The notes under the pieces: generated by a model
What the model saw: the letters and a program-made list of their open reading frames with translations, nothing else
The model's database searches: none
Told to the model about the DNA's origin: nothing
NCBI RefSeq assembly: GCF_007827455.1
Contig: NZ_VISM01000001.1
Span: 2,519,501 to 2,583,500 of the forward strand
From: Lutibacter sp. Hel_I_33_5
GTDB lineage: Bacteria; Bacteroidota; Bacteroidia; Flavobacteriales; Flavobacteriaceae
Reading direction: 5' to 3'
Length of the DNA: 64,000 nt
Program-made: the position numbers and the translations under genes
Shown here: one piece after another, positions 1 to 7,585 of the stretch
Layout of the letters: each line of letters begins with the position of its first letter
Numbering within the stretch: the stretch's first letter is position 1

Positions 1-765
1 TTTATATGATTTTTCAGCTTTATTTAACTGGTTTGTATCTAAGTAAATTGCACCTAAATTAACTAAAGAAAGTACTTGACGTCTAATATCTTTTTTCTCT
101 TTAGAAAACTGTAATGTTCTTTCAAAATGATAGGTAGCTTTTTCTAAATTACCATCAGTATAAAAAATATTTCCTAGCTGATTTTCTATATTGGTATTCA
201 AGTAAGTTCCAAAATTATTTTCTTTAATAATTTTTTGAATTTCATAACAATATTCTGCACTTTGATCATATAACTTCTGTCTAAAAGAAATTAAGGAGAT
301 ATTAAAAAGTGAAATAATTTCTCTTTTTGGTGAGTCTAATTTTTTATATAAATCAATGGCCTTAAAAAAATAAGTCATTGCTTCTTTTAGCTTATTTTGT
401 TGCGAATGTAATGAGCCTAAGTTAGCATATGTAGAAGCGATACTAGAAGTGTCTTTTACTTTTTCAAAACAAACAATTGCTTCATTATATTTTTCTAGAG
501 CAGTATCGTAGTTCGTTTTTTCATAATAGGTAATTCCTTCACGCATTAAAGCCCTCCCTAATAATTCAGTTTGTTTTTTTTCTCTAGCTAATTCAATAGC
601 TCTAGTAGAAAAAATAATACTAGAATCTAGTTTAAATTTCCTTCTATAATCAACAGATTTTTTAATGAATTCTTCAATTTCTGTAGAATCTTTTTTGTGG
701 ATACTTTCTTGAGAAGAAACAACAAATGCAAATGAAATGAAAATGAGAGTAGTTAGTTTTTTCAT
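1..765 (-). CDS. TPR-repeat protein, exported, 3' end outside window
   Basis: Open frame on the minus strand from an ATG at 763-765 running off the left edge, so only the N-terminal ~255 residues are visible. It starts with a signal peptide (MKKLTTLIFISFAFVVSSQ). The rest is a run of helical repeats of about 40 residues with TPR spacing, for example 'ASTYANLGSLHSQQNKLKEA' followed by 'AIDLYKK'. In Bacteroidota such exported TPR arrays are often the sensor part of a histidine kinase or LuxR-type regulator; that part would lie outside the window, so the function is open. It is divergent from the T9SS gene at 906, with 140 bp between. Confidence 0.8.
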   Translation of the reverse strand, partial: MKKLTTLIFISFAFVVSSQESIHKKDSTEIEEFIKKSVDYRRKFKLDSSIIFSTRAIELAREKKQTELLGRALMREGITYYEKTNYDTALEKYNEAIVCFEKVKDTSSIASTYANLGSLHSQQNKLKEAMTYFFKAIDLYKKLDSPKREIISLFNISLISFRQKLYDQSAEYCYEIQKIIKENNFGTYLNTNIENQLGNIFYTDGNLEKATYHFERTLQFSKEKKDIRRQVLSLVNLGAIYLDTNQLNKAEKSYK

Positions 766-905
766 GTTAAATTTTTATACAAGATAATAAAATGATTTTT
801 CAAAGATACAATCTACAAAAAAACAAAAACATACGAATGTTGCTATGTTCCATTTTAATAATAGCATCTAGATTTGTGATAACTAATCAAAAAAATAGTT
901 AAAAC

Positions 906-3521
906 ATGAAAAAAAACATATACAAAAAAGTACTGTTTGTGATTTCTATGTTGCTTATAACCAATATAACAGCACAAAACTTTAGAACAGTTTGGCGCAC
1001 AACAGCACCGAACGAATCTATTACAATTCCAACAACTGGTAGTGGCTACAATTATACAGTAAATTGGGGCGATGGAGATTCTGATGCAGCACAAACTGGT
1101 AATGCAATGCATACCTATGTAAATGCTGGAGATTACACCGTTACAATTTCAGGAACTTTTCCTAGAATATTTTTTAATAATACTGGCGATAAATTAAAAA
1201 TACGTTCTGTAGAAGAATGGGGTTCTTCTATAGCGTGGACAAGTATGTTAAATGCTTTTTACGGTTGTACTAATTTAGTTAATAATGCAACAGATGTTCC
1301 AGATTTATCAGGAGTAACATTAATGATGAGAACTTTTTATAATTGTTCTAATTTAGGTACAGGATCTGCAACAAATTGGAATTCGTGGAATGTTAGTTCT
1401 ATTACAAGTATGTTTGCTCTTTTTCAAGGTGCTTCTTCCTTTAATAAGGACATTAGTAATTGGAATGTCTCTAATGTTAGTGGTATGAATTTTATGTTTT
1501 ACAATGCGTCTTCCTTTAATCAAAATATTGGTAGTTGGGTTGTTTCTAAAGTTACTAATATGAGCAATATGTTTGATGGGGCATCTGCATTTAATCAAAA
1601 TATTAGTAGTTGGAATGTTGAAAAAGTTACTAATATGTATAGTATGTTTAGAGCTACTGCTTTCAATCAAGATATAAGTGGTTGGAATGTGGTAAAAGTT
1701 ACTGATATGAGTATAATGTTTTTCTCAGCAACTTCTTTTGATCAAGATTTAAGTGGTTGGAATGTTGCCGCAGTTACAGATATGAGTAATATGTTTACCA
1801 ATGTAACATTATCAACAACAAATTACGATGCTCTTTTAGTAGGTTGGGACGCATTAAGTTTACAAAGTAATGTAACTTTTCATGGAGGAAATTCAAAATA
1901 TCAGTCAAATGCAGCCGTAAATGCAAGAGCAAATATGATTGCTTCTGATAATTGGACTTTTACAGATGGAGGAAGAGTAACTGTAGCTAATGAATGGACA
2001 GGAACAACAAATACAGATTGGAGTACAGCAACAAATTGGGATATTGGTATTGTTCCTCTAGATCATCATAACGTAACAATACCAAATGTAACTAACGATC
2101 CAATTATTAGTGCTACTACTGGTGCAGTAACAAACGATATAACTGTAGATGGCGCAGGATTATTAACCGTAGAAAATGGAGGTTCGTTAATTGTGTACGG
2201 TTTATCTTCAGGAGATTTAACATATACGATTAATATTCCTGATGACAAATGGCATTTAATATCTTCTCCAGTTGAAGTTGAACACTATGATGATACTTGG
2301 GTAGCAAATAATTCTATTGCTTCTGGACAAGGAGATAACAGAGGCGTTGGTGCTTATGATAATACTACTGATGCAGATGGAGATTGGTCTTATTATCAAA
2401 CAGGTGCAGCAGCGGAAAATTTTCTTCCAGGAATAGGGTATTCTTTAAAAAGAACAGGAGCAGGAAATGTTAATTTTACAGGCCCAATTCAAGATTCTGG
2501 TTTATCTAAAAACATAACTATTTCTGATGAAGGTGGAGGAAGTGAAAATAGATGGAATTTATTAGGGAATATGTTTCCATCATATATAAGAGCAAGTGAA
2601 TTAATAACTGCAAATGCTGCAAATTTAACAGATACACATGAGTTTGTGTATGTTTGGGATAATACAGAAAATGCAGGTGCTGGTGGTTATAAAGCATTAG
2701 CAGGCACAGATTATATACGTCCAGGACAAGGGTTTTTTGTAAATGCAGATAATTCTAATGCTAATAATTTTACCATTGCAGAGAGCTTACAAAGTCATCA
2801 AACAGGAATTACTTTTTATAGAACAAGTATTCCATCAATAAAGCTATTTATTAATGATGGTAGTCTTTCTAAATCTACAGAAATTAGATATGAAAATAAT
2901 GCTACAACAAGTTTAGATAAAGGTTTTGATGCAGGAACATTTACTGGAACTTCAACAAGTTTTAGTGTGTATTCGCATTTAGTAAATAATAGCGAAGGAG
3001 TTGATTTTATGAGACAATCTTTACCAAAAGACAATTATGAAAACATGATTATTCCTATTGGAGTAAATGCTGAAACTGGAAAAGAAATAACTTTTACTAC
3101 AGAAGCATTAAACTTACCTACAGATATTAAAGTTTTTTTAGAAGATAGATTAACGAATACAATAACTCGTTTAGATAAAGTAAATTCTAGTTATAAAATT
3201 ATAGTAAGTAATTCGCTAAAAGGCATTGGTAGATTTTATCTTTATACTACTTCAGAAAGTAGATTAAATATTGATGACTCTATTTTATTAAACAATATTA
3301 ATATCTACAGATCTAGCAAAAATAATTTAAGAATTGTTGGCTTACCACTGGGGAAAACTAGTTTAAAATTGTTTTCCATTCATGGAAAACAGATGATGAG
3401 TAGTTCTTTTAGAACTAATGGAGTTAAAAATATTTCTTTGGCAAAGTTAGCCAACGGAGTTTATGTTGTTCAATTAGATACAGAAAAAGGCAAGTTGAAC
3501 AAAAAAATTATTAAACAATAA
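906..3521 (+). CDS. T9SS cargo protein with BspA/DUF285-type repeats
   Basis: 871 residues. The signal peptide ends in NITAQ near residue 24. A PKD-like stretch follows (YTVNWGDG...HTYVNAGDYTVTI). From about residue 90 to 310 come repeats of the BspA-like DUF285 type, built on FNQNISSWNV.KVTNMS.MF. A sandwich-rich region from about 365 onward is clearly homologous to the C-terminal half of the protein at 7586-9844 (shared WHL(I/V)SSPV, YDNTTDA.G.W.Y.QTG, GYSLKRTG, QSHQTGITFYR). The last ~65 residues form a type A T9SS sorting tail (NG(V)YVVQL...GKLNKKIIKQ). Role inferred: secreted through T9SS and anchored at or released from the surface, possibly as an adhesin. The 55-codon peptide gene at 3548 starts 26 nt after its stop, suggesting an operon. 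Confidence 0.88.
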   Translation: MKKNIYKKVLFVISMLLITNITAQNFRTVWRTTAPNESITIPTTGSGYNYTVNWGDGDSDAAQTGNAMHTYVNAGDYTVTISGTFPRIFFNNTGDKLKIRSVEEWGSSIAWTSMLNAFYGCTNLVNNATDVPDLSGVTLMMRTFYNCSNLGTGSATNWNSWNVSSITSMFALFQGASSFNKDISNWNVSNVSGMNFMFYNASSFNQNIGSWVVSKVTNMSNMFDGASAFNQNISSWNVEKVTNMYSMFRATAFNQDISGWNVVKVTDMSIMFFSATSFDQDLSGWNVAAVTDMSNMFTNVTLSTTNYDALLVGWDALSLQSNVTFHGGNSKYQSNAAVNARANMIASDNWTFTDGGRVTVANEWTGTTNTDWSTATNWDIGIVPLDHHNVTIPNVTNDPIISATTGAVTNDITVDGAGLLTVENGGSLIVYGLSSGDLTYTINIPDDKWHLISSPVEVEHYDDTWVANNSIASGQGDNRGVGAYDNTTDADGDWSYYQTGAAAENFLPGIGYSLKRTGAGNVNFTGPIQDSGLSKNITISDEGGGSENRWNLLGNMFPSYIRASELITANAANLTDTHEFVYVWDNTENAGAGGYKALAGTDYIRPGQGFFVNADNSNANNFTIAESLQSHQTGITFYRTSIPSIKLFINDGSLSKSTEIRYENNATTSLDKGFDAGTFTGTSTSFSVYSHLVNNSEGVDFMRQSLPKDNYENMIIPIGVNAETGKEITFTTEALNLPTDIKVFLEDRLTNTITRLDKVNSSYKIIVSNSLKGIGRFYLYTTSESRLNIDDSILLNNINIYRSSKNNLRIVGLPLGKTSLKLFSIHGKQMMSSSFRTNGVKNISLAKLANGVYVVQLDTEKGKLNKKIIKQ
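1431..1802 (+). repeat. 75-bp coding tandem repeats (DUF285 units)
   Basis: Five consecutive units of 75 bp (one of them one codon shorter) begin at 1431, 1506, 1581, about 1653 and 1728. Each encodes about 25 residues of the pattern A(S/T)(S/A)FNQ(N/D)I(S/G).WNV..VT.MS.MF. These are protein repeats inside the surface protein, diverged at DNA level, and not a CRISPR array. Confidence 0.75.
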
Positions 3522-3547
3522 TTCCTAATTTTTTAAAGAAAGACATC

Positions 3548-3715
3548 ATGAAAAAAAATATAAAAAACACAGAAGATATTACACGTAATGAAGCTCTTAA
3601 GAAGATTGGTACTTACGGTAAGTATGCAGCTTTAACTGCACTTGGAACTTATATGATTTTAAATCCTCAAAAAGCTCAAGCTGCAAGTCCAGAAGCACCG
3701 GGTTCGGGTTTTTAA
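3548..3715 (+). CDS. Small peptide ending ASPEAPGSGF (candidate precursor, copy 1)
   Basis: A 55-residue ORF with ATG at 3548 and TAA at 3713-3715. It has a basic polar N-terminus, ITRNEALKKIG, a hydrophobic stretch YAALTALGTYMIL, then NPQKAQA and the C-terminal decapeptide ASPEAPGSGF. Its paralogue at 7407-7571 (minus) matches it at 33 of the last 45 residues, and both follow a T9SS cargo gene whose C-terminal half is also shared. That conservation in two places argues strongly that it is a real gene. AQA before the decapeptide looks like a signal peptidase site, and the region before the hydrophobic core resembles a relaxed Tat motif. I do not recognise a named family. A RiPP-like precursor or a small exported/membrane peptide are the main options. 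Confidence 0.75.
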   Translation: MKKNIKNTEDITRNEALKKIGTYGKYAALTALGTYMILNPQKAQAASPEAPGSGF

Positions 3716-3744
3716 TTTTCTCATTTTTAGTGATTAAAAATGAA

Positions 3745-3775
3745 AATCCTCTAAATTAATTTTAGAGGATTTTTT
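3745..3775 (+). terminator. Intrinsic terminator after peptide copy 1
   Basis: 11-bp stem AATCCTCTAAA / TTTAGAGGATT with loop TTAAT (3745-3771), followed by a T run. It closes the cargo-peptide operon before mpl. Confidence 0.85.
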
Positions 3776-3828
3776 GATCTTTTTTTTTAGAAAGCTTTTG
3801 TATTTTTACTTTTCATAATTCTTATTAT

Positions 3829-5181
3829 ATGAATATACATTTTATTGCTATAGGAGGTAGTGCTATGCACAATTTAGCAATTGCTTTACACCAAAAAGGA
3901 TATCAAGTTTCTGGAAGTGATGACACAATTCACGACCCTTCAAAATCTAGATTAGTAAAATATGGTTTGTTACCAGAAGAATTTGGCTGGTTTCCAGAAA
4001 AAATCTCATCAAAATTAGATGTTATTATTCTTGGAATGCATGCTAAAATAGACAATCCAGAATTGTTAAAAGCACAAGAATTAGGACTAAAAATTTATTC
4101 GTATCCAGAGTTTTTATTTGAGCAATCTAAAGATAAAACACGTGTTGTTATTGGTGGTTCTCATGGAAAAACAACCATTACTTCTATGATTTTACATGTA
4201 TTAAATTATCATGATAAAAAAGTAGATTATATGGTTGGCGCGCAGTTAGAAGGTTTTGAAACGATGGTGCATTTAACCAAAGAAAATGATTTTATTGTTT
4301 TAGAAGGTGATGAATATTTAAGTTCACCAATTGATATGCGTCCGAAATTTCATTTATACAAACCCAATATTGCTTTGTTAAGCGGAATTGCTTGGGATCA
4401 TATTAATGTATTTCCAACTTTTGAAAACTATAAAAAGCAATTTTCAATTTTTACTGATTCCATGATTAATGGAGGGAGTATGGTATATAATATTGAAGAT
4501 GAGCATGTAAAAGATGTTGTGGAAAATTCGGATAATCACATAAAAAAGTATCAATATCAAACCCCAGAACATTTTATAGAAAACGGAATAACCTATTTAA
4601 AAACTGCTGAAGGAAATTTACCATTAGAAATTTTCGGAAAACATAATCTTCAAAATCTTGCTGGTGCAAAATGGATTTGCCAACATATGCAAGTTGATGA
4701 AGACGATTTCTATGAAGCGATTGCAACTTTTAAAGGAGCTAGTAAACGTTTAGAAAAGATTGCAGAAAATAAATCGACGGTTATTTTTAAAGATTTTGCA
4801 CATTCGCCTTCTAAAGTAGCTGCAACAACAAAAGCTGTAAAAGCACAATATTCTGAAAGAACAGTTTTAGCTTGTTTAGAATTACATACCTATTCTAGTT
4901 TGAATGCAGAATTTTTAGCTGAATATAAAGGAGCTTTAGATAAAGCAGATAAGGCAATCGTTTTTTATTCTCCTCAAGCAGTAAAAATTAAGCAATTAGA
5001 AGAAGTAACAGAGAAACAAATTGCAAATTCCTTTGAGAGAGGGGATTTAATTATTTATACAAATCCACAAGAATTTAAAGAGTTTTTATTTTGTCAAAAT
5101 TTAGATAAATCTGCAGTTATTTTAATGAGTTCTGGTAATTATGGAGGTTTAAACTTTGATGAAGTTAAGAATTTAATTTAA
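3829..5181 (+). CDS. mpl: UDP-MurNAc:tripeptide ligase-like Mur ligase (Mpl)
   Basis: 450 residues, the length expected for Mpl. It has an N-terminal nucleotide-binding region with GGSAMHNLA at 9-17, the Mur ligase ATP loop GGSHGKTT at 109-116, and a central motif LEGDEYLSSPIDMRPKF that fits Mpl better than MurC. The C-terminal domain has FAHSPSKV, matching the Mpl pattern (MurC has YGHHP). Mpl joins recycled L-Ala-D-Glu-meso-DAP tripeptide to UDP-MurNAc in the cytoplasm. It probably has its own transcription unit, as a terminator lies upstream. Its last 9 nt overlap the end of the convergent nucleotidyltransferase gene. A MurC paralogue is the alternative, less likely. Confidence 0.85.
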   Translation: MNIHFIAIGGSAMHNLAIALHQKGYQVSGSDDTIHDPSKSRLVKYGLLPEEFGWFPEKISSKLDVIILGMHAKIDNPELLKAQELGLKIYSYPEFLFEQSKDKTRVVIGGSHGKTTITSMILHVLNYHDKKVDYMVGAQLEGFETMVHLTKENDFIVLEGDEYLSSPIDMRPKFHLYKPNIALLSGIAWDHINVFPTFENYKKQFSIFTDSMINGGSMVYNIEDEHVKDVVENSDNHIKKYQYQTPEHFIENGITYLKTAEGNLPLEIFGKHNLQNLAGAKWICQHMQVDEDDFYEAIATFKGASKRLEKIAENKSTVIFKDFAHSPSKVAATTKAVKAQYSERTVLACLELHTYSSLNAEFLAEYKGALDKADKAIVFYSPQAVKIKQLEEVTEKQIANSFERGDLIIYTNPQEFKEFLFCQNLDKSAVILMSSGNYGGLNFDEVKNLI

Positions 5182-6213
5182 TTTTTTTATTCTTGATAAA
5201 ATAAATTTTCTATACTTCTTGTTATAAAGACCTTTGAATAATATTGGGATTCTTATTCTTAAGAAAATAGATAATTTTATTAGTCTTTTCTTTTTATTTA
5301 AATTACTTAAACTTTTTAATGTGTAATTTTTAGTTACTTGATTTTTTTCAAACTTAATTGAATTTGGGTGGTTTAAAACTGATGAAGAAAGTGCTAAAAA
5401 TGAATTTGCTTTTGAAAAGAAAAACGAAAATTCCCTAATTGAGTTTATTGTATCTATTTTTTTTGAGAATAGAAAAGCATCATAAAAATTTCTCATAAAT
5501 ACTTGCTTTAATAAGTATCCATAATCATTTATTTGTTTACTCAAAATTGTTAACATTAATTGATGTTTTAGGCCAAGCAAACAGAACTCATTTTTATGTT
5601 TTAAATTAAACTCTATAGATTTATAATTAAAAATTTTCGCATAATTGTCTCGTAATATTTCTTTATGTATTTCTACTGCAGCAATATAATCTTCATTAAC
5701 TAATCTTGGATAATGCCTGTGATTTGGAGGCATAATAGATGTGGATTCAATCTTTTTGTAATTGTTTTGTTTTAATATTTTATAAGCTTTACTTGCTTCT
5801 TCTTTTTTGAAAACTAGATCAATATCACCAATCATTCTTTCTGCAATATCTTCATATAATCCTTCAAGTAAATTCCCTGTTCCTTTTAAGAATATTGGTG
5901 AGATATTATTTTTTAATAATAATTGGTTTATTTCTTTAGCTTGCTTAATTATTTGTTGATTTCTTTCTCTGTTTAAATCTGTAATATGTTTCATGTAATC
6001 AACCAAATCATTTGGTAAATAATGTAGGAAATCAGCACGTTTTAAATTACAATATAATGCAGGGAAAACATAATGTTCTGTACTTAGTTTTACAACATTA
6101 TCCCAATCAACTTTTTCAGCTTTTAAATCTTTTTCAATAAGAATTCTATTATGCTCTTCATGTGTTACGGTTAAACATTTTCCAACAAAAAATAACGCTT
6201 CTTTATAATTCAT
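5173..6213 (-). CDS. Nucleotidyltransferase family protein (NTP_transf_5-like)
   Basis: 346 residues from the ATG at 6211-6213; the frame also opens at a TTG at 6240, which I reject because ATG gives the usual beginning MNYKEALFFVGKCL. FLKG at about 108-111 and the acidic motif GDIDLVF (Asp about 130 and 132) are the signature of the uncharacterised nucleotidyltransferase family 5, a member of the polymerase-beta-like superfamily. It overlaps the end of the upstream kinase-like gene by 11 nt, so the two are translationally coupled. Family members occur beside PqqD/HPr-kinase-like genes in lasso-peptide and other RiPP clusters, which suggests a role in modifying the small peptide here; the substrate is unknown. 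Confidence 0.8.
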   Translation of the reverse strand: MNYKEALFFVGKCLTVTHEEHNRILIEKDLKAEKVDWDNVVKLSTEHYVFPALYCNLKRADFLHYLPNDLVDYMKHITDLNRERNQQIIKQAKEINQLLLKNNISPIFLKGTGNLLEGLYEDIAERMIGDIDLVFKKEEASKAYKILKQNNYKKIESTSIMPPNHRHYPRLVNEDYIAAVEIHKEILRDNYAKIFNYKSIEFNLKHKNEFCLLGLKHQLMLTILSKQINDYGYLLKQVFMRNFYDAFLFSKKIDTINSIREFSFFFSKANSFLALSSSVLNHPNSIKFEKNQVTKNYTLKSLSNLNKKKRLIKLSIFLRIRIPILFKGLYNKKYRKFILSRIKKLN

Positions 6214-7327
6214 TATTAAATATTTTAGAAACTGTTTCAATCATTTTTGCATTGTCTGAATAGGTAATTTGATAGCAAGGTAGTTTTGTAAACCATTCTA
6301 AAAATATCACTGCATTTTCCTTAATCGGCGATAACCAAGAATCTGGTACTAACTGTTGAAAACCGTCAATATTAGATATTTTATCAACGATTAAATCACT
6401 ACCTTTTTCATATTTAATAAAAACAAGTGCTTTGCAAGGTAAATGACTTGTATTGTCTTTATTATTTGGAATTAAATATCGTACAATTTTATTAAGTCTC
6501 TTAAAATTATATTCTGCAGTAGTTTCAAGTTCTGGGTAAAATGGAAGTAATGTTTCTAAGCTATTTCTTTTTATTGAAATAGCAGAAGGAAAACTATATA
6601 CATACTGTTTTTTTGCATCAATAGGTACAAAATCGTCTGCTAAACAAGTATATCCGTTTGCTTGTAATAATGCCAAAGAAGTACTTTTTCCATTGCCAGA
6701 ATCCCCTAAAAAAAGCATAGATTCTTTTCCGTTACTTATTGCAGATGCATGAAAAACACCTAGCCATTCTTTTTCTGATTTATTGTGCATTAATTGCACC
6801 AATTCCATAGAAAATTTCCCTTGAAAAAAATGAATATCTTTACGATGCCAAGAATTTATATAAGTATTATTTTTTAACAAAAAAGTATAATGTTCTTCGG
6901 TGTATAACTGATAAAGATTATCAGAATTTTGAATGGAAACTTCTAAGTGTGCAAATTTAGGGTGGATTAAATACAATTCGAAATCCGACTCATATTCAAC
7001 ATTGAAAATTTTGTTATTTACTTGGTAGTATTTGTTGTGTTTAAACTCTTTAGGAAGTTTAATGTCTCTATGATCATTTACAACTTCAGTTTTTGGGTCC
7101 TTTAAAAAATTCTCTTCTAACTCAATAATAAAGTCTATTGTTTTATCAATAGGTACTCTTATTTTTTTTGCTAATACTTTTGCTATTTCTATTACAGAAA
7201 TACCTTTAGAAAGTCTTTTTAAAATATCTGCTGTTGTATTTTCTAAAACTACATATTTGTTGTGTTTTTCTAACCAAACAAGTGTTTTATCTTCTACTGT
7301 CTTATGTAATATATTGTTTGTACTCAT
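6203..7327 (-). CDS. PqqD-like / HPr kinase-like fusion protein
   Basis: 374 residues. Residues ~1-75 resemble a PqqD/RiPP-recognition fold (ENTTADILKRLSKGISVIEIA followed by a helical stretch). Residues ~185-330 are an HPr-kinase-like P-loop domain: His193 before the strand, Walker A GDSGNGKST at 208-216, and ADD at 230-232 in the place of the HPrK Walker B. It lacks the usual N-terminal HPrK domain and is much too divergent to be the carbon-catabolite kinase. Similar kinases phosphorylate lasso precursor peptides (paeninodin type), which is established for that family. Here the neighbouring 54-residue peptide gene makes a peptide substrate plausible, but that is inference. Coupled to the nucleotidyltransferase gene downstream. 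Confidence 0.82.
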   Translation of the reverse strand: MSTNNILHKTVEDKTLVWLEKHNKYVVLENTTADILKRLSKGISVIEIAKVLAKKIRVPIDKTIDFIIELEENFLKDPKTEVVNDHRDIKLPKEFKHNKYYQVNNKIFNVEYESDFELYLIHPKFAHLEVSIQNSDNLYQLYTEEHYTFLLKNNTYINSWHRKDIHFFQGKFSMELVQLMHNKSEKEWLGVFHASAISNGKESMLFLGDSGNGKSTSLALLQANGYTCLADDFVPIDAKKQYVYSFPSAISIKRNSLETLLPFYPELETTAEYNFKRLNKIVRYLIPNNKDNTSHLPCKALVFIKYEKGSDLIVDKISNIDGFQQLVPDSWLSPIKENAVIFLEWFTKLPCYQITYSDNAKMIETVSKIFNNEL

Positions 7328-7354
7328 TAAAATATAAAACTACTATAAAAATGT

Positions 7355-7385
7355 AAAAAAGCCTCGAATAAACGAGGCTTTTTTA
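7355..7385 (-). terminator. Terminator between peptide copy 2 and the kinase gene
   Basis: Perfect 6-bp GC-rich stem GCCTCG (7361-7366) / CGAGGC (7373-7378) with loop AATAAA. It is flanked by A6 on one side and T7 on the other, so it can work in both directions. It sits between the peptide gene and the PqqD-HPrK gene on the same strand and could limit enzyme expression relative to peptide. Confidence 0.88.
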
Positions 7386-7406
7386 TATATAAATAATGTT
7401 TGATAT

Positions 7407-7571
7407 TTAAAATCCTGTACCTGGAGCTTCTGGTGAAACTGCTTGTGCTTTTTGTGGATTTAAAACCATATATGTTCCTAATGCATTTAGTGCTGCGTAT
7501 TTACTGAAATTACCTATATTTTTTATAGCATCTTTTCGAGAGATGTTTTTAACATTCTTTTGCTTATTCAT
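7407..7571 (-). CDS. Small peptide ending VSPEAPGTGF (candidate precursor, copy 2)
   Basis: A 54-residue ORF, ATG at 7569-7571 and TAA at 7407-7409. Its layout matches copy 1: ISRKDAIKNIG, hydrophobic YAALNALGTYMVL, NPQKAQA, then VSPEAPGTGF. It lies 14 nt after the T9SS cargo gene stop and upstream of the PqqD-HPr-kinase gene. SRKDAIKNIG resembles a twin-arginine motif with Lys replacing the second Arg. Changes between the copies are mostly conservative (Ser/Thr, Ile/Val, Asp/Glu), which suggests selection on the protein. The Ser/Thr three residues from the C-terminus stays a hydroxyl residue in both. Function not known; a substrate of the two downstream enzymes is the leading idea. Confidence 0.78.
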   Translation of the reverse strand: MNKQKNVKNISRKDAIKNIGNFSKYAALNALGTYMVLNPQKAQAVSPEAPGTGF

Positions 7572-7585
7572 AATTACTGGATGTA

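Noticed and set aside
855..1670. Minus-strand ORFs inside the first T9SS gene
   Set aside because: They are shadows of the real frame with low-complexity residues and no homologous pattern.
1431..1802. Regular 75-bp repeats as a CRISPR array or mobile repeat
   Set aside because: They are in frame, diverged in sequence and encode DUF285 protein units; no constant repeat with unique spacers.
5173..6240. TTG start at 6240 for the nucleotidyltransferase
   Set aside because: The ATG at 6213 fits the family beginning and overlaps the kinase stop in a normal coupling arrangement.
5173..7327. Nucleotidyltransferase plus kinase-like gene as a toxin-antitoxin pair (MNT/HEPN type)
   Set aside because: Both proteins are too long, there is no HEPN partner, and the motifs fit family-5 nucleotidyltransferases and HPr-kinase-like proteins.
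3548..7571. Classical lasso peptide cluster
   Set aside because: No asparagine-synthetase-like cyclase, no transglutaminase-like protease and no ABC exporter are present; the small peptides do not have a Gly/Ala/Ser core with a ring Asp/Glu at position 7-9.
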